Source: Acanthosepion lycidas (lineage: Eukaryota; Mollusca; Cephalopoda; Sepiida; Sepiidae). Taken from it: a stretch of DNA of 64,000 bases. The notes beneath the pieces were generated by a model. That model searched no databases and was not told the origin of the DNA. It was given only the letters and a program-made list of their open reading frames with translations. The position numbers were made by a program, and so were the translations under genes. Within the stretch, counting starts at the first letter, position 1; each line of letters starts with the position of its first letter. The stretch covers positions 102,900,495 to 102,964,494 of the forward strand of contig OZ010588.1 of the NCBI GenBank assembly GCA_963932145.1, written 5' to 3'. Below are positions 30,301 to 46,298 of the stretch, one piece after another.

Positions 30301-33300
30301 GAAGATGAAAAGAACATTACATTTGCATGTAGAACGAAGAAGATGAAAAGAACATTACATTTGCATGTAGAACAAAAGAAGATGAAAAGAACATTACAAT
30401 TGCATGTAGAACAGAAGAAGATGGAAAGTACATCACCTTGCATGTAAAACCGTAGGAAAGAAAAAAAGAATAGAATTGCATGGGACAGATGCATGATGCA
30501 TGATGCATGATGCATGCTAAATAGTGTATTTGGGTTTAGGTGTCATTTACGAGTAAAAGACAAAAGGTTAGTGGAGGATTGTGACACTATTTGGCTTGCT
30601 AAAAAAAAGAAAAAGAGAAAAAGAAAGAAAAAGAAAGGCGAGAATTAAATTTAGGTGATAAGAAGCCATCACGAAAAGGACACTAAGCGGTGTTATTTTT
30701 TCTGACAAGGAAAAGTAGTAAAATTTTTTATTCCCATTGTCGAGAAGGTAAAAAGGAAGATACTGGAATTAATCTGATTTAGGTTACGGGGCGGGTGGAA
30801 ATTCCAGGTTGGCCAAATAACCTCAGAGACAGAATTCTAAATAGATAAAAATTAGCTGTGTCGCAGAATTACAAAAACAAAAGTTTCTGCGGACCACCAT
30901 GAAGGAAAGGTTAAGCCTTCGTCTATATGTAGAAATCATTGAGAGGAGCATCTGTTTATCGTCAGGCTGGCTATGATAGCGAAATTATTTTATCGGGACG
31001 AAAAATTGGCTGTGTTTCGCCAGATGGCCACCCAGTTGATAATTGGCGAAAATCTCGTTGACGAATTCCATATGAAATCCGGCTATAATAGCGAAACTGT
31101 TTTATCGGATCAGTGGTTGGCGCCAGGAGTGCAGGTACGTCTGGGTGGCCACCCGCTTGGTGATGGCGAAAAGCTAATTGACGAATTCCAGGTAATTCGA
31201 TTAAAAGATAAAGAGTCTAGGGTGTGAGGTCTCCTCGAAGAGAAGAAGGAAAAGTGAAAAAAAAAAGGATAAAATTTTATTTTTTTCTTTGAGCAAGATT
31301 TTTTAAACCGAGGCTAGTCTGGCCACACCCACGCCGCTGAGCGCCCATTGGCTGAATGATAGCAGGAGTGTTGGGCGGTGGTAATCATGTGAAGAAGGAG
31401 AGGAGGCCTGTTGCGCCCTGCTGAAGGGATAGGTGTGAGATGCCACTGTGAGAGAGAGGGGAAACCCGTTGACACCCTCTGAGGGCATGGTGAAATACCA
31501 ATATGAGAACAGAAGGAGGTGGGAAGACGAAAGACTTCCAAAAATGGAAAATAATAAAAATTTTCCTGACCGAAACCAAATAAGTGGATTGTGGGTTTAG
31601 AATTATCAAGGAACCTCAAACCCCGACAAGCCCACCCCGGTTTTGGTCGGCGTCCATATAAGCAAAGTCGCAGCGAGCGAAAATCAGTTCGAGTTGCAGT
31701 TGGGGTTGGAGACAGAGAGGCAAGCAGTTGCAGTGAGCTGAGCGTGCTGAAGACCCGCCTCGCAGAAGCTGACTAAGATTCGCGCAAATTCCGAACACAA
31801 CTTCTAGCCAAGAACAATTTATTTTTGAAGAACGACTTAGACTCATACCACCAAAACAAGTTTTACGAATATCGCCTGAAGATACGCCAAGAACCAGTTT
31901 CTTAAAGAACAAACAACTTAAGATGTTAAGACTCGCCTAACAAACACAAACACAAGTGTCACGAATCCATATAGCGGGTTTGGGAGAAAGACGCAGTCCT
32001 GTATTCAGCAACCAGATATAAAATATTGTTATCCTTTTTTTTAACACATTTGAACTTTTCGGGTTATTATTTTATTTTTACTTGTGCGATATCACCCTTG
32101 TTCGAACTCGACTTGCATTACGGCCCGGTGACTGATTGATTTCGTCTGCCTAAGATCAATTCACAACGTGGGTAGGTTAGACTGGAAATCAAAACAGTTA
32201 CTTCGGTAACCAGACGTTGGAAGCGAGCTGGGAACGACAAGGCTGATACCGAATCTAACCAGATTCCCATCCGAATCACCAAAACGTTAGAACGTCACAT
32301 TTGGTGCCGCGACCAATACCAAGCATGTTGGTCGTCATAGGACAGGATAGCACGACAGACGCAACCAGGCAGACGTCACATTTGGCGCAGCGACACCGTG
32401 GGGACGTCACACAATCAAAACGGAATAATCAAGTAGCCTCTCTGATATGTCTTTTCCATCCTTCCATGCAATCAAAACGGAATAATCAAGTAGCCTCTCT
32501 GATATGTCTTTTCCATCTTCCCATGCAATCAAAACGGAATAATCAAGTAGCCTCTCTGATATGTCTTTTCCATCTTTCCATGCAATCAAAACGGAATAAT
32601 CAAGTAGCCTCTCTGATATGTCTTTTCCATCTTTCCATGCAATCAAAACGGAATAATCTAGTAGCTTCTCTGATATGTCTTTTCCATCTTTCCATGCAAT
32701 CAAAACGGAATAATCAAGTAGCCTCTCTGATATGTCTTTTCCATCTTTCCATGCAATCAAAACGGAATAATCAAGTAGCCTCTCTGATATGTCTTTTCCA
32801 TCTTTCCATGCAATCAAGACGGAATAATCAAGTAGCCTCTCTGATATGTCTTTTCCATCTTTCCATGCAATCAAAACGGAATAGTTCATTTGTTGAGCTA
32901 TTGGCAAGGCATGATGGTTACGCTAAGAGAAGGACAAACACAATTATAAGATTATTATTTTTATTATTATTATTATTATTATTATTACAGACAATTATTT
33001 TTTATGATTTTAGAAGTTATATATGCAAATTCTGTTTTACTATTATATATATTTAATATATATTATTATATATGTATAAAATTATAATATATATTATATA
33101 TAATATATATTAAATATATATATATAAAATAGTTGTATATATATAAAAAAACTATTTTAATAATTATTATTATACAAGAAACCCTATTTTTGTGATTGTA
33201 GTGCTTATTATAAACACCAATTTTTATACTTTACATATATTATATATACAAATATTCTGAAATAAATTTAGTGTAAACTTTTTAATTTTTATTTAGATCA

Positions 33301-35213
33301 TTTTAAAAGTATTGGCATGTTTTCAATTTCTTTACTTTTGAAGCTACATAACTTATAACCTTTTCTCTCTATTTCTCTCTCTCTTTCATCCTATCATGTT
33401 CTTTCTCTAAACCGCTTTCTCTCTATCGTTACCTCTTTCTTTCTTTCTCACTCTCTACATCTTTCTCTCTATCGATGTCTCTTTCTTTTTCCTTTCTCTC
33501 TCTCCTTTCTCTCTATCTCTCTCTACCACTTTCTCTCTCTTTCACTTTTCGTTTTCAATTCTATCTTTCTTTCATTCGATCTGTGCTCCCTTTCTTTCAC
33601 ACTCCTTCTCTTTCACTCTCTTTCTTTCTCTGCTTTTTTCTTTCAATTTATCCTAATCTTTCTTTCGCTTTTTATCTATCTTCCTCTTTCTCTCTATCTC
33701 TGCCCTTTTTGCGCTGCCTTTTTCGCCCTGCCTCTTTCCTTTTTTCGCCTTCTCTATCTCCCTCTTTCTCTGTTTCCTTCTTATTTTCCTTCTTTCTCTA
33801 TCCCCACTTTCCTTCTCCCTCTGCGGCCTTCTCTCTCTACCTCTTTCTCTCTATCGTTACATTTTTCTTTCTTTTGTTGTCTCTTTCTTTCTCGCTTTCT
33901 CTAAATCTTTTTTCTTTCTTTCTTTCTTTCTTTCTCTCTCTCTGCCTCTTTCTTTCTCTTTCATTCTCCCTCTTTGATTCTCTCCTTTTTTCAATCCTTC
34001 TTTCTTTATTTCTCTCTCTTTCTCTCCCTCTTTCTTTAACTCCCGCTTTCTCTCTATCTTGGCTTCTTTCTTCCGCTATCCTCCGCTCTATATCCCACAC
34101 GCTCTTGCATTCTCTCTCTCCCTCTTTCTTTCAGTTCTCCTCCCTCTCCTCCTTTTCTCTCTTTCTTTCGTTCTTTATGTCTAGACGCATATACCATCCC
34201 TTACTACGTGTGGCACAAGGTCAAGTGCAAATAGCAGAAATAGTGGCAGAATCCTACTGAACCAATCCTCAAGTTTCCTAATTATGCATAGTTGTTATTT
34301 AGACTGTATTCGTTTTGAATTACATCGTGATAATGAACATCACCGACTAACTCTGTGCATAATACCTCTTATTACTCAAGCCTATACTTCACCACTGAAG
34401 CCTAAACTACACCTTCCATTTGTGGCTACACCCCAACGGATATATGCTTATCTACCATTATTTATTATCTCTCTTTGGTCGAAGGCTTACGACCCAAAAC
34501 GCCGATGTCGGTGGCGGACAGCCAAGCGGTAGACGAGAAAAATACAGAGATAAATTGTTTAATGGCATAGAGCAACGACCTTTCCCCAAATGGTATCCAA
34601 TGACTCGTAAAATGTCCCGGCGCCGCGTACCTGGTTTGAAACTTTTCATTTACGATGTGGCTACCAGCCTCGTTCCCAAATCGAAATGACAACTTTCCAA
34701 TAGTTCCGCTTCGTTTCGTTTCATTTTGTTTTTCTGCTGAATCATTTCGTTTCGCCGATATTTTAAACCGGTGCTGGCTATTAAAGGTAACCAATGGTAC
34801 ATGAATAAACTTGCCATGCTGAAGGAAGACAAAGAGGAAGATAATTTTTTGGAATAAACTTAGAGAATATGAATAATGTCGACTATTTTCTTTCTCTCTC
34901 TCCTTCCCTCTCCCTCCCCTACTAAATTATACACACATACACACACACACACATATATATATAGATATAACAAATAAAATAAAATCTTCAGATTTATCTT
35001 CTCTTTATCTTAAAGAAAAATAAAATGAGAATATTTAAGCGTATAAGTTTACTATTAATATTCTATTTCCTACCATTAAGTACTCTTCTTAGAAATAACT
35101 CTTGCCTTAAAAGCGATATCCTTCAAAACTTTTCTCGTGGACAGTTTTTTTTTGTTTTGTTTTTTGTTTTGTTTTTTTGTTTTGTTTTTTTGGGGGGGTT
35201 TTTTCAATCTTTT

Positions 35214-35260
<47 letters not shown>

Positions 35261-36556
35261 CAAAAATTCTGATCACACTCCCAACATATTTACACAAATA
35301 CCATATCCATAAATAAAAGAATATCAACAAATTTTTGTAACCTAAAAATATTCAATGAAAATAAAAAAACATATGAATCAGCCCTAAGAAGCAGTAGATA
35401 TCCAAACTAGAATACAAAAACGAAAACGATTAAAAAAGAACAACAGAAAAAATAAATATAATTTCGTTCATCCCCCCCACACACACACTACAACAATACA
35501 ATAAAAACAAAAATAGGGAAAATATTCTACAGAATAATAGGCAAACATTTCCTAAAAACAGCAAATTATCGAAAACTATCAACAGAAATACAATCAAAAT
35601 TAGCTACAGCTTCATGGATAATATGCAGAAAATAATAACTAAGGACAATAAAAAAATACTCAGCAAAATCAATAATAATTACAACAACAATAACAATAAC
35701 ATGTAACAAATTAACGCCATTAAATATAACTACAGTAACAAAGAAAATTGCCCACTTAACAATAAATGTTTAACCAATAACATAATATCCAAAGCTATCG
35801 TAAATAATAACATTAGCACAGACGAAAAAATATACACAGGGCCACATGAAAAACTTTTAAAGTAAGTTATTGTAACCACAAAATGTCATTCGAAATACAC
35901 AAACAATACAACTCTATCAAAATACACATGAAATCAAAAAAGAAACAATATTCCCATCAAAATCAAATGGGAAATAATAAAAAGAGCAGCCTGATACAGT
36001 ATTAACAGAAAAAAAATTAGCAATAGTAAACTCCTAAACAAGGAAACTTAAATAATGGGTAAATGTAGGCATATAAATAAATATTTTCTTTGCCATCAAA
36101 GCACGAACTAAAAATAAACAAATAAATATAAATAAAATGAATTAAATAAATAATTAAATGAAATAAAAAATATAATACAAACTTTAAATAAATAAGTAAA
36201 AGAAACAAATATAATATAAAATTAATTTATTAATAAAAAATAAACGAACAAATATTAAACATACACAGCTATATGCGTGTGTGTATATGTTCATATGGAT
36301 ACACAGACACACATGAACACCAAAGATAAACACGCCTAACCCACCATAATTTATACCTCAATATGTAACACCACGACAAAAACAAATAAACTACTAACCA
36401 TTAAATAAAAATAAAAATAAAATATTAAATAAACGATAATATACGATATATGCATACACTTACTTTAATTAAATATACACTATTTAGCAATTACATATAT
36501 GTGCATGTATTCAACGTGCGGTCCGTGAGTGTGCGAGAGTATATATATATATATAT

Positions 36557-36614
<58 letters not shown>

Positions 36615-37014
36615 TACAACAAAATTCAAAATTACTTCATATGGGTGGATAGATCTATTTCAGGTAACGCGAAGTACGTCGGTCTTATTCAACCCCGGTA
36701 GATGGACTGTGTTCGTTTGGAATTAGAGATTTAAAATTTTAAATATCTAATTCCGTTTATGTGTATATATGTACGCATACATATACCTATATATGTTAAT
36801 GAATAGATGTGCACGTGTGTGTATACTTAAATGTATAAATGCAGACATAGGCACATATATTGTAACAATAATAAATACATTTAATTATAAATCTAACCTC
36901 CTACAATTAATACTTATGGTATCACAAAACTGAATTGAAAACGAAATAATAAACACGTGTAGATATATATGTATATGTGTGCATGTATCTATATGTCTGG
37001 ATGTGTGTATGTGC

Positions 37015-37055
<41 letters not shown>

Positions 37056-37110
37056 TATGTACATACATAAGTATTTACCATTTAAGTATTACTATCATTG
37101 CTATATATAT

Positions 37111-37171
<61 letters not shown>

Positions 37172-38475
37172 TTACTTAAGTGTTAATATCAATTACTTAA
37201 TTACGTAAATAAAAATAGAAATCAGTAATATGCCTACAGTCGGAACACACCCAGACAAAATCATCAACAGACAGAAAAAAGGTGGAAAAAAAAGAAAAAA
37301 ATAGAAAGAATGCTAAATGAGCGTGTGTAAAGTGAAAAAAAACAACGAAAAAAGCGCAAAATGATCACGACTGTCTACGCGTATGTATATCCGCGCAGAC
37401 GGGCGCACGCGAGTGAACGCTCATCCGAAGAGACGTGGTAGGTCCTAGCCATGAAGGTTAGACCTGGTAGAATATAGTTCGTCCGAGCACTTTCCATGGT
37501 AGTAGGGATAGAGCAGCGACAAGCCTGCCACATCTCGCCCGTGAGAGAGAGGTTGGAGGGTGGAAAATAATTCATCACCTCTCTTCAGGACTCTTTGAAC
37601 TCTATCGAAACTCTAGAGAGTATTGGGCAGCTCCTGCCCAAATATGACAACAGTGTACCATTCAGCATAAACAGTAATTCGGACTTTGATAACCAGACGC
37701 TTCTCTGTAGCTGAATTGTACAGCATGTCAGGTCAAATGACGATTTCTGTATACGAATACAGGTTCGATTCTTATATACATTTCTTATATATCTATACAT
37801 ACACATATAATCTAATATTTCTGTACTCGATTTATTTATACCGTGTGTTTATATAATTTCATCTTATAAGTACAAGGCTTGATTCCAAAAACATTAGTTG
37901 GATAGCGACAACTTTTTTTATTTTTTTATTTGCATCCTTACATTAAATTTCCATTTGGGGTATTAATTTTGTTATTTGATATTACTATATTTTTGTCAAA
38001 CATGAGAGTTACCTCCCCTTGATATGTTGTTCACTTTTGAATCCAAATTTAAATTCAAATAATTAATAAATTTATTTAATTTTTTATTTCTTCGCCTTTT
38101 GAACTTATGAATTTAAGTGATATAAATTATCAGTTAATTCTAATATTCTAGGTCACAATAATTAAATAAACAAATTTTAACACAAAATTTTGAATCATCA
38201 CCACGGGGACGTGAATTAATTTTCAGATTGTATTTGAACCTGAATATTGCAGTAACTGCATGAAACTCAGAGTCGACGTTGGATATTATGTATATTCACT
38301 AATATATACTTATAGCTCTGTCTCATAATATTGAGCACTCTATTTATAACACCTGTGGAAAAAATATATTTATACGTACATATAATTTTATGAGTGATGG
38401 ACTCTCCGGTCTAACTATAATTTTTACAAATCGGGAGAGTCAATCATACATAAAATAGGGACTTACTTTTCAATC

Positions 38476-38520
<45 letters not shown>

Positions 38521-41500
38521 CCACACTCTCTTTTCCTCTTTCACCTTCCCTTCTTTTTCTTTTTTCTCCCTGAAATTTTGAATTCGTGCAACCATAAACG
38601 AAATTAGCGAACCTATTTCGATTTTTAACCGTGACCATTTGGAAAAGGCATGCAACTACTTCTCCCTACTCTTTGTTTCATCTCGTTACTGGTATACTAG
38701 GTTATCGATATAGAGTGAGTGAACATTTAAACTTTCAAATAACTATTTCATTTCCATTTGTAGTAACGGCAAAATAGACTGTAAAACCTATTGTCAACCT
38801 TGACAGAGATGTACCATTTGCCCTCTCCTTCTGTCTGTCCTATATTAATCTTTCCCTCTTCACTCCTACTCTGTCACTTCCTACCTCTTTTTTCAACCCA
38901 CTCTGTATTCTTTTCTGTCTCTCTCTCTCTCTCTCTCTCGTTTACACTCACTCAATTTCTTTCTCGCTCGTTTTTCTCACTCTTTGTCCACGTCATCTTC
39001 TTTCTCCTCTTTTTCTTGCCTTCTTTATCCATTTCTCTGTTTCTCCTTCTCTCTCTCTCACTCACTCACTCTTTTCAGCACCACTCTCTATAATCTTTTT
39101 TATCTCTGCTCTCGTATTTAGTTTCTCCATATCTCTCTCCCCCACTGTCACTCCTTTATCTCCCCCTCTCACTCTCTCTCTCTTTCTTCCTCCCGCTCTT
39201 ATTTTATTCACCAAAATGTTAAATTTTTTTCTATAATCAATGTTTTATTTTTTATCTTTTAATTTTAAAAAATTCCTTCATGGTATTTTAAGTTTTTAAA
39301 ACGTTTTCATGGGATTTTAATTTTTGAAAGGGTCTTGATTTTCACATTGAAAGATCTAAAAATGTCGAATTTGATTTCTTTCTATAATATTGCAATAAAA
39401 AAAAACTTCAACACTCATCAAATTGAGCAACGAAACGGAAAATCATTCATTTGTCTTTTCATTTTTTTGGGGGGGGGGATCGGTGGATAGCAGTCAATAA
39501 ATTGAATAGCTTTGAAAAGTTTGACACTCGTAGGAAAGATTGAAGCCAAGAGGAACAGAGGAAAACAGTGCCTATCCTACCTAACGATTAGGAGATGAAG
39601 CAAAAAGACAAACTATACTGAGAGTTACAAAGAACAGGAAGCTGTCTTCTTGAATAGTCATGGCGGTGAGAATGTTGGTACCAAATACAAGTACCGTCTG
39701 GAATAAACATGCCAGTCCGAATTTTTGTATCAAATACAAACGCCAACTGAATTAGTCATCTTAGTGGATATGTTTGTATTTGTGCCAAATACGAGACCCG
39801 TCCAGAATATTGATTGATTGAGTCGTTTTTTACGGTTTATCAACCCTTTGCAGGTTATTTGAACCAGAAAATATTTTTATATTGTAAGATTTTTTTTTTA
39901 AATCATAAGGATTTTAATGATACAAATTTTACTAATTAACCCATAGATGGAGAGTAAAAGAGGTGGATTCATGCCTTTCTCAAGTTTATTTGCGCAAAAG
40001 TGAATATAACGAACCCAACGGGAATTAGAACTCGGCTCTCCAGTTAAAAACACCGAGCCATTATCAATTATACCAACCGCACATTCAATTTTACAGCGCC
40101 TGGTATTCCCAGACGGTCACCCATCGAGATACTGACCAAGTTCGGCGTTGATTAACTTCAGTGTTTCTCTGAACAGATTTGGCTTTCACAGGTGAAAGTC
40201 GTTGATAGCTAATGTGAGACAAAAAAAATTCACAAGGACGATGATGGCTCCGACGGCGACGATGAAAAGAAAGAGAAAAAGAAATAAAAAAGGAAACAGA
40301 ACGGGAAGAAGAAAAACGAAAGAAAAAGAGCAGTAAGGAAAAGTTTCTACAGATTTAGAGAGATATACGGTGATCCTTCTATAATCTGTGAAAGTCTGTC
40401 GCAAAATTAGAGGGATGAAACCTGATCTTGAATCTTATATGAAAATACGAGATTTATCTAAGATTTGCTTCAGAGGTTAGGAAATTGTGGAGAGACATGA
40501 TCGTCAACGTCCTGAAAGGAACGCGACGCATAAAAGGAAAATGCATAATGCACCTTAGTTACAGTTTCTGAGAGAGAGTGTCTAATCTGTCGTGATCAGT
40601 TGAACAAGGCCTTTACGCTCAGACTGCAGGTCAAGTTTACTTGTAACTTCGTTCTTTTGCACCCGCTTCGCTTTTCTTCGATATGTCCTGTGGGTGTTCA
40701 ATTCTCTAGACCCACTTTCCTTATTATGGGTCATAGAAATTTCAAATGCTTCTTTCCGGTGCTAAATTTGCATATCACGCCCATTTCCCTTTAAAGCTTT
40801 CTCGTTGTTAACAATAAGGTAAAAAGAAATCAATTACTCAACCTAACACATAGTTTCCAATTGGTTCCCTGTAATGATTAAAAGATGTCAGTTTCGCGTT
40901 GGCAACATTAAAACTTACATGCCATTTCTTGCCCCAAACCATTTGGCTCACAAAGATTTCTTTTGTACAGGGTGCAGCAGAAATACCACCCACATTCACC
41001 TCCCAGCAATACCTGCCACATAATGGTAAGATATTAGCTAGATGAAGACATCATTGCCACTAATGTTTTACTATTATACGAGAGGTATTTCTGGGACGTA
41101 TATGAGGGAGATATTTCTGCCGTGCCCTGTACATACGGTTTGCACGCGCTGTTTATATTCTCCGGACGTTTGGGTAACAATTCTTTTTGAAAGCTTTAAA
41201 AAAAAATTGTTGCAATACCTAACCCAATGCTGTAACCATTGTGCTATTTCTCCATGTGTTGACTCTTGTCCAGCATCAATGTAAATGCTCCTCAAAACTG
41301 GCATCGATATAAGTACAGAAAAGACATTTGTTCGGGCGTTAAAAGAAACTGACCTGGAACTTTACCAAATTGGAGAAACATTAACATTACACCGGATTTT
41401 GGTCCAAATCGTTTAAGAAAAAAATCCAACGAAATCAATGATTGAACAAATCATTCGTGTTTATTTCCTCTTTTGATTTTAGCCATTTGGCGTTTGTTCC

Positions 41501-44500
41501 TTGTTCTAAAGCCAAAAATATTAGCCGTCCTTTGATAAGCAGAGATTGATATAATGAAAGGGTATTATGGATTTTACAATGATTAACCTGACCTAACTAA
41601 AGAATCTTTTTATGTAAAGAAACGTGTTTTGTATAGATATACAGGGTATCCAAAATGTAGTCCCTATTTAAATCAGTGTTTCCCAACTTGGACCTTTAAC
41701 CCCATAAGTAAGGATAAGATTTTTTTTAAATGGAGTTGACCCAAGGAAAGTAGATGGACTTTGAAATTCTATCTTTTCCACTAGCGTAAGCTTATTAAAA
41801 TAAAAAATGCTTTATTTTTAAAGGCAATTAATTCAAAAATTATTTAAATTAAATAATTTTCTACTACATTTTGCTTTTGTAAATAAATTGCATTTCCTGT
41901 TATGTGGAAATTCTATTTGTGCTTTTGTTGGCCTGAAATTCATGGACACAAAAAAATGAGCTACAAGGAAAAAGTTTAAGAAACACAACTTTAAATGATA
42001 CTTTTCATAGCCTTTCAAACAAGATTCTTCTTCTTCTATGTGCCGTGTCACTTCAAGATTTGGCGATCATGGCTCTCCACAATTTCCTGTATCTTGTAGC
42101 GATTAATAAATTTTGTCTTTTTACCATCTCATCCAAACACTGCTCCGTCATCCATTCACTAAAGCTTGCCAGGTAAATTGTGCTATTGCTTTCTTTTGTC
42201 TCTCTTACCTTGAATCTTCCCTGTGAGTAATTTCAACTTTCTCTTTCTGATGTTAAGTATAAGTGTCCTTTTGTTGACATTGTCTCTAGAACTTCGTCGT
42301 TGTTCGCATGTTCGGTCCATAGCAATCTCAGCATCCTTCTGTAGAACCACATTTCTGTTCAAGTCTCTTCTTCATATGGATAGAGATTGTCCAGCATTCA
42401 CTGCCATACAGGAGGGCTTATATTACATCACAGTTCAGTAATCTTTTCTTTGTTTCTAACGACATTTTTCCGTTTCCTAATTATTTGCTTAGCTTTTGAA
42501 AGGCAACTTTCGCTATCCCAATGCGCCTTCAGATTTCGGTGTCGCACTTTCCGTCCTCTTTTAAAACATTTCCCAGATATTTAAATGTTTGTATTTGTTT
42601 GATTTTTGTCTTTCCAATTTGTAATTTGCATGTTGGGCTGTTCGTTTTGCCAATAACAACGCATTAAGTTTTCTTGCAATTGATGTTTAGTCCTTTCTTC
42701 TTGCTTTCCTTCACTGCCTTCTGTCAGAGTTCTTGCAGTTTCTGTTCTGTGCCTGCTATCAACACTTCATCTGCATAGCTTATGTTGTTAAAATTGTGGG
42801 ACAACATTAAAGGTTAAAATTAATAAATATTACTGTTTATCGATTTCCGAAGATGATTAACGGTTTACATTAAATATTAAATGAAATTAAATGCATGTTT
42901 ATCAGTATTAAAACTGACAGCGAAGTCAAAAAGTAAGTACAATTTGGGGTTGGGGACAGTCTGTATTATATTGAGTTTTAATCAAATGAATTAAATATTA
43001 AGCCGTATACTCAGTTTTGTTGCGGGTATTATCCTTTTTCAATCATTTGTTATTAAATAAAGTGGGAACTTTTATGGTTAATTCCCTAAACTATATTGAG
43101 ACAAAGCCACGTGGTCATCCTGCCTGAAAGTCACAACTGATATTACCGTACTTCCCTCACCCTAAATTGTAGCAGAAGTTGGGAAGTGTGTTAGAAGAGA
43201 AAGGGAGAGAGAGTCAACTAATGGAGCTGGAATACTTCTCTGTGCCGAGTCCCTTCACGACTTGCATGATCTCAACAACTTCCTATCTTTTATATCGCAA
43301 CTTTATGACAAGACAAAAAACAAACGGGAAAGAAATGTACACACGTGGCTTATATATAAAAGGCCCGTACATGAAATTATACAATATTTGACCTTGTGTC
43401 GCATCCAAAACAAATTCTAACATGAGATATTTACAATATTTACCTTACTGGAACAGTTGTCCTCATCTTTATTGTCACATTCCAAAGGTTTCGTCCGTTG
43501 TACGCTCCGACCTTCTTCAGGATCAGTCTTTATTTCTCAGATGAGGTATTGTAATTATTTACACTATTTACCTTGTTCAGACTGTTGTCCTCATCTTTTT
43601 TGTCACATTCCCAACGTTTCGTCCGTTGTATGCTCCGACCTTCTTCAGGATCTGTCTATATTTCTAAGATGAGGTATTGTAACTATTTGCACTATTTACC
43701 TTGTTCAGACTGTTGTCCTCATCTTTTTTGTCACATTCCCAACGTTTCGTCCGTTGTATGCTCCGACCTTCTTCAGGATCTGTCTATATTTCTAAGATGA
43801 GGTATTGTAACTATTTGCACTATTTACCTTGTTCAGACTGTTGTCCCCGTCCTTATTATTACATTCACGCCGTTTCGTCCTTTGTACGTATTTTTGTTTT
43901 TTGGTAGTTAATAACAGAAAATATGTTTAGTTTTTTTCCATCATTACCTGATTTTGTATTAATTATATTTTAATTAATTATATTTTAATTAATCTATAAT
44001 TAATACTGTTTTTAATTTTATTATTAGGTTGGTGCAAAAAAAATATCGTTTTTTGACGTTAAAAAATACGTCAAAAAACGAAATTATTTTTGCACCAACC
44101 TAATATTTATACCGTTTCTCTTGTAATTTTTACAATTAATAGCAGAATTTTATTTTATTTTTTATAATAACGGGCTTGTTCGTTTTATATTATTAATAAA
44201 GGATTTTTTTTTTTTTTTCATTTTGCAATTAATTCACCGGAAGCAAGGCAATATTGCCACTAAGACGCAAGGGGTTACTGGGAGTGATAGTGAATGAAAA
44301 GACTTTAGAAGGGACTGGGAACCCAATCCTAAACAGGAAACAAGGGATAAACTACTCCTGTTCAAAAAACCGTGGAGGACTGTTAACCGGGCGATAGGTG
44401 AACCTGCCCACTTCCGTTGAGGGAGAGAAAAGAAAAAAGCAAATAAATAATTAGTAAATAAAATTTCAGGGTTCAGACGGAGACGAGTTGAAGTAGTCTT

Positions 44501-46224
44501 TAGGCGGAACCGGAAAACAAATTCTAAACCGGAAACAAAGGATAAATCTCTATTCCTATTCAAAAGACAGAGGGGGAGTGAAAAGCTGAATCTTATTCTA
44601 ATTTTGATAATTAATACATCATTCTTTTAATTTTGAATAATTAGTAATTTTTATTTTAATATTTATGAATGTTACTTTGCATTTGTTTTTATTTTTAATT
44701 TTTATAATTAATGCCAGATTTTTTTTATATTTATTATTTTTATCAATACTGTTTCTTTTTTTGTAATTACGGCCAAGTTTTTTTTCTTATTAATATTGAA
44801 TTTTTTATTTTTATTATTTTGATTAATACCGTTTTGGGTTTGTTTTTTGTTTGTTTTTTTGTTTGTTTTTTTTTTGTTAATTTTTGACAGATATTTTATT
44901 CTATAATTAATAGTGATTTTTTTATTATTTTGATTAATACCATGTTTGTTTTGTTTTTTAATAATTAATGCCAGATTTATTTTAAATTAATACTGGATAT
45001 TTTTATTTTAATTTTTAAATTAATACCGAATTTAGATTTTTATAGTTAATACATTTTTTTTATTTTATAATCAATACAGTTTGTTTTTATTAATTTTTAA
45101 ATATTTTTTATAATTGATATTAGAATTAACCTTGGACATTAATATGTTCAATATATATTGCAATTAAACAAGAATGGATATTACATTTTAACCGACTCTC
45201 TTAAATCGATAAATAAATTAAATATTAAATGACTGGGTGTCGCAGAGCAACTCGTCATAGATCATTATATGGATATGCTGCTGTCATCAAGATGAATGAC
45301 ATGTACCCAGCGAAGCCAAGCCAGTGGCGATGAATGTGCGCTTCAATGCTGATTGCATTGGCCTTTTTGAAGACCACGCGGTCTGGTGTATTAGGTTATC
45401 CTGCACATAGCAAGAATCGATGAAACAGCTCTCCAAAGCCCCCAAGTTTCTACAGTAAGCAATCCGTGTCTCTCAAGTGTATAACACTCGCATCAGTACA
45501 TAGGCATCGTAGACTGTCATCTTTATACACTTTTTAAGTTCTCTCTGAGACCAAACTCGATCTTTTAGAACTGCAAAGGCATCAGTTGCATTCTTCACTC
45601 GAGTAGGCATTTCATCGTCTAGAGTGAAACGCGTCTGTTTATAGTGTTCCGAACGTATTTGAATTTTCTGGCCATCCACAAATATTGATGATTCGATGTA
45701 AGGTAAACCCAGAGCAGGTCTGAAAAGTGTTTTGTCCAGACTAATAGTGAGGCCGAAAGTTTTGCAAGAACAAGGAAGAGTATCCATCAGAGCCTCCATT
45801 TCCTGTTCTGTTTGGGTGACCATTTTAGAGTCATCGATATACAGGTCTCTGACAATAGCATGGAGCATATTAGATTTAGATTAATGGATCGCCGATCGGA
45901 TTGAAGATTGAATAGAGACGAGTTCGAATTCCAGTCGACGTCATTACATTTACTCACGTTCTAATAACCTTGGACAAGATATGAATCCAACTTTTCTCCG
46001 CCCACCCACAGTTATGGGTAAATAGCAGGACAGACTGGATTCTATAGCCTTGGGTGGCAACCGGTCTAGGTGAAGGAAAACTCTGAATTCAAAACTGTAT
46101 GTAGTCCTGGCGAATCACATACTATGCAACAAAGGAAAGTGTCGTTCGCATTGAATCAATAATCCCGACTATTGTCGAGAAGAGAAGCGTCAGATGTTTA
46201 ATAGTTTACCAATTATACGATATC

Positions 46225-46298
<74 letters not shown>
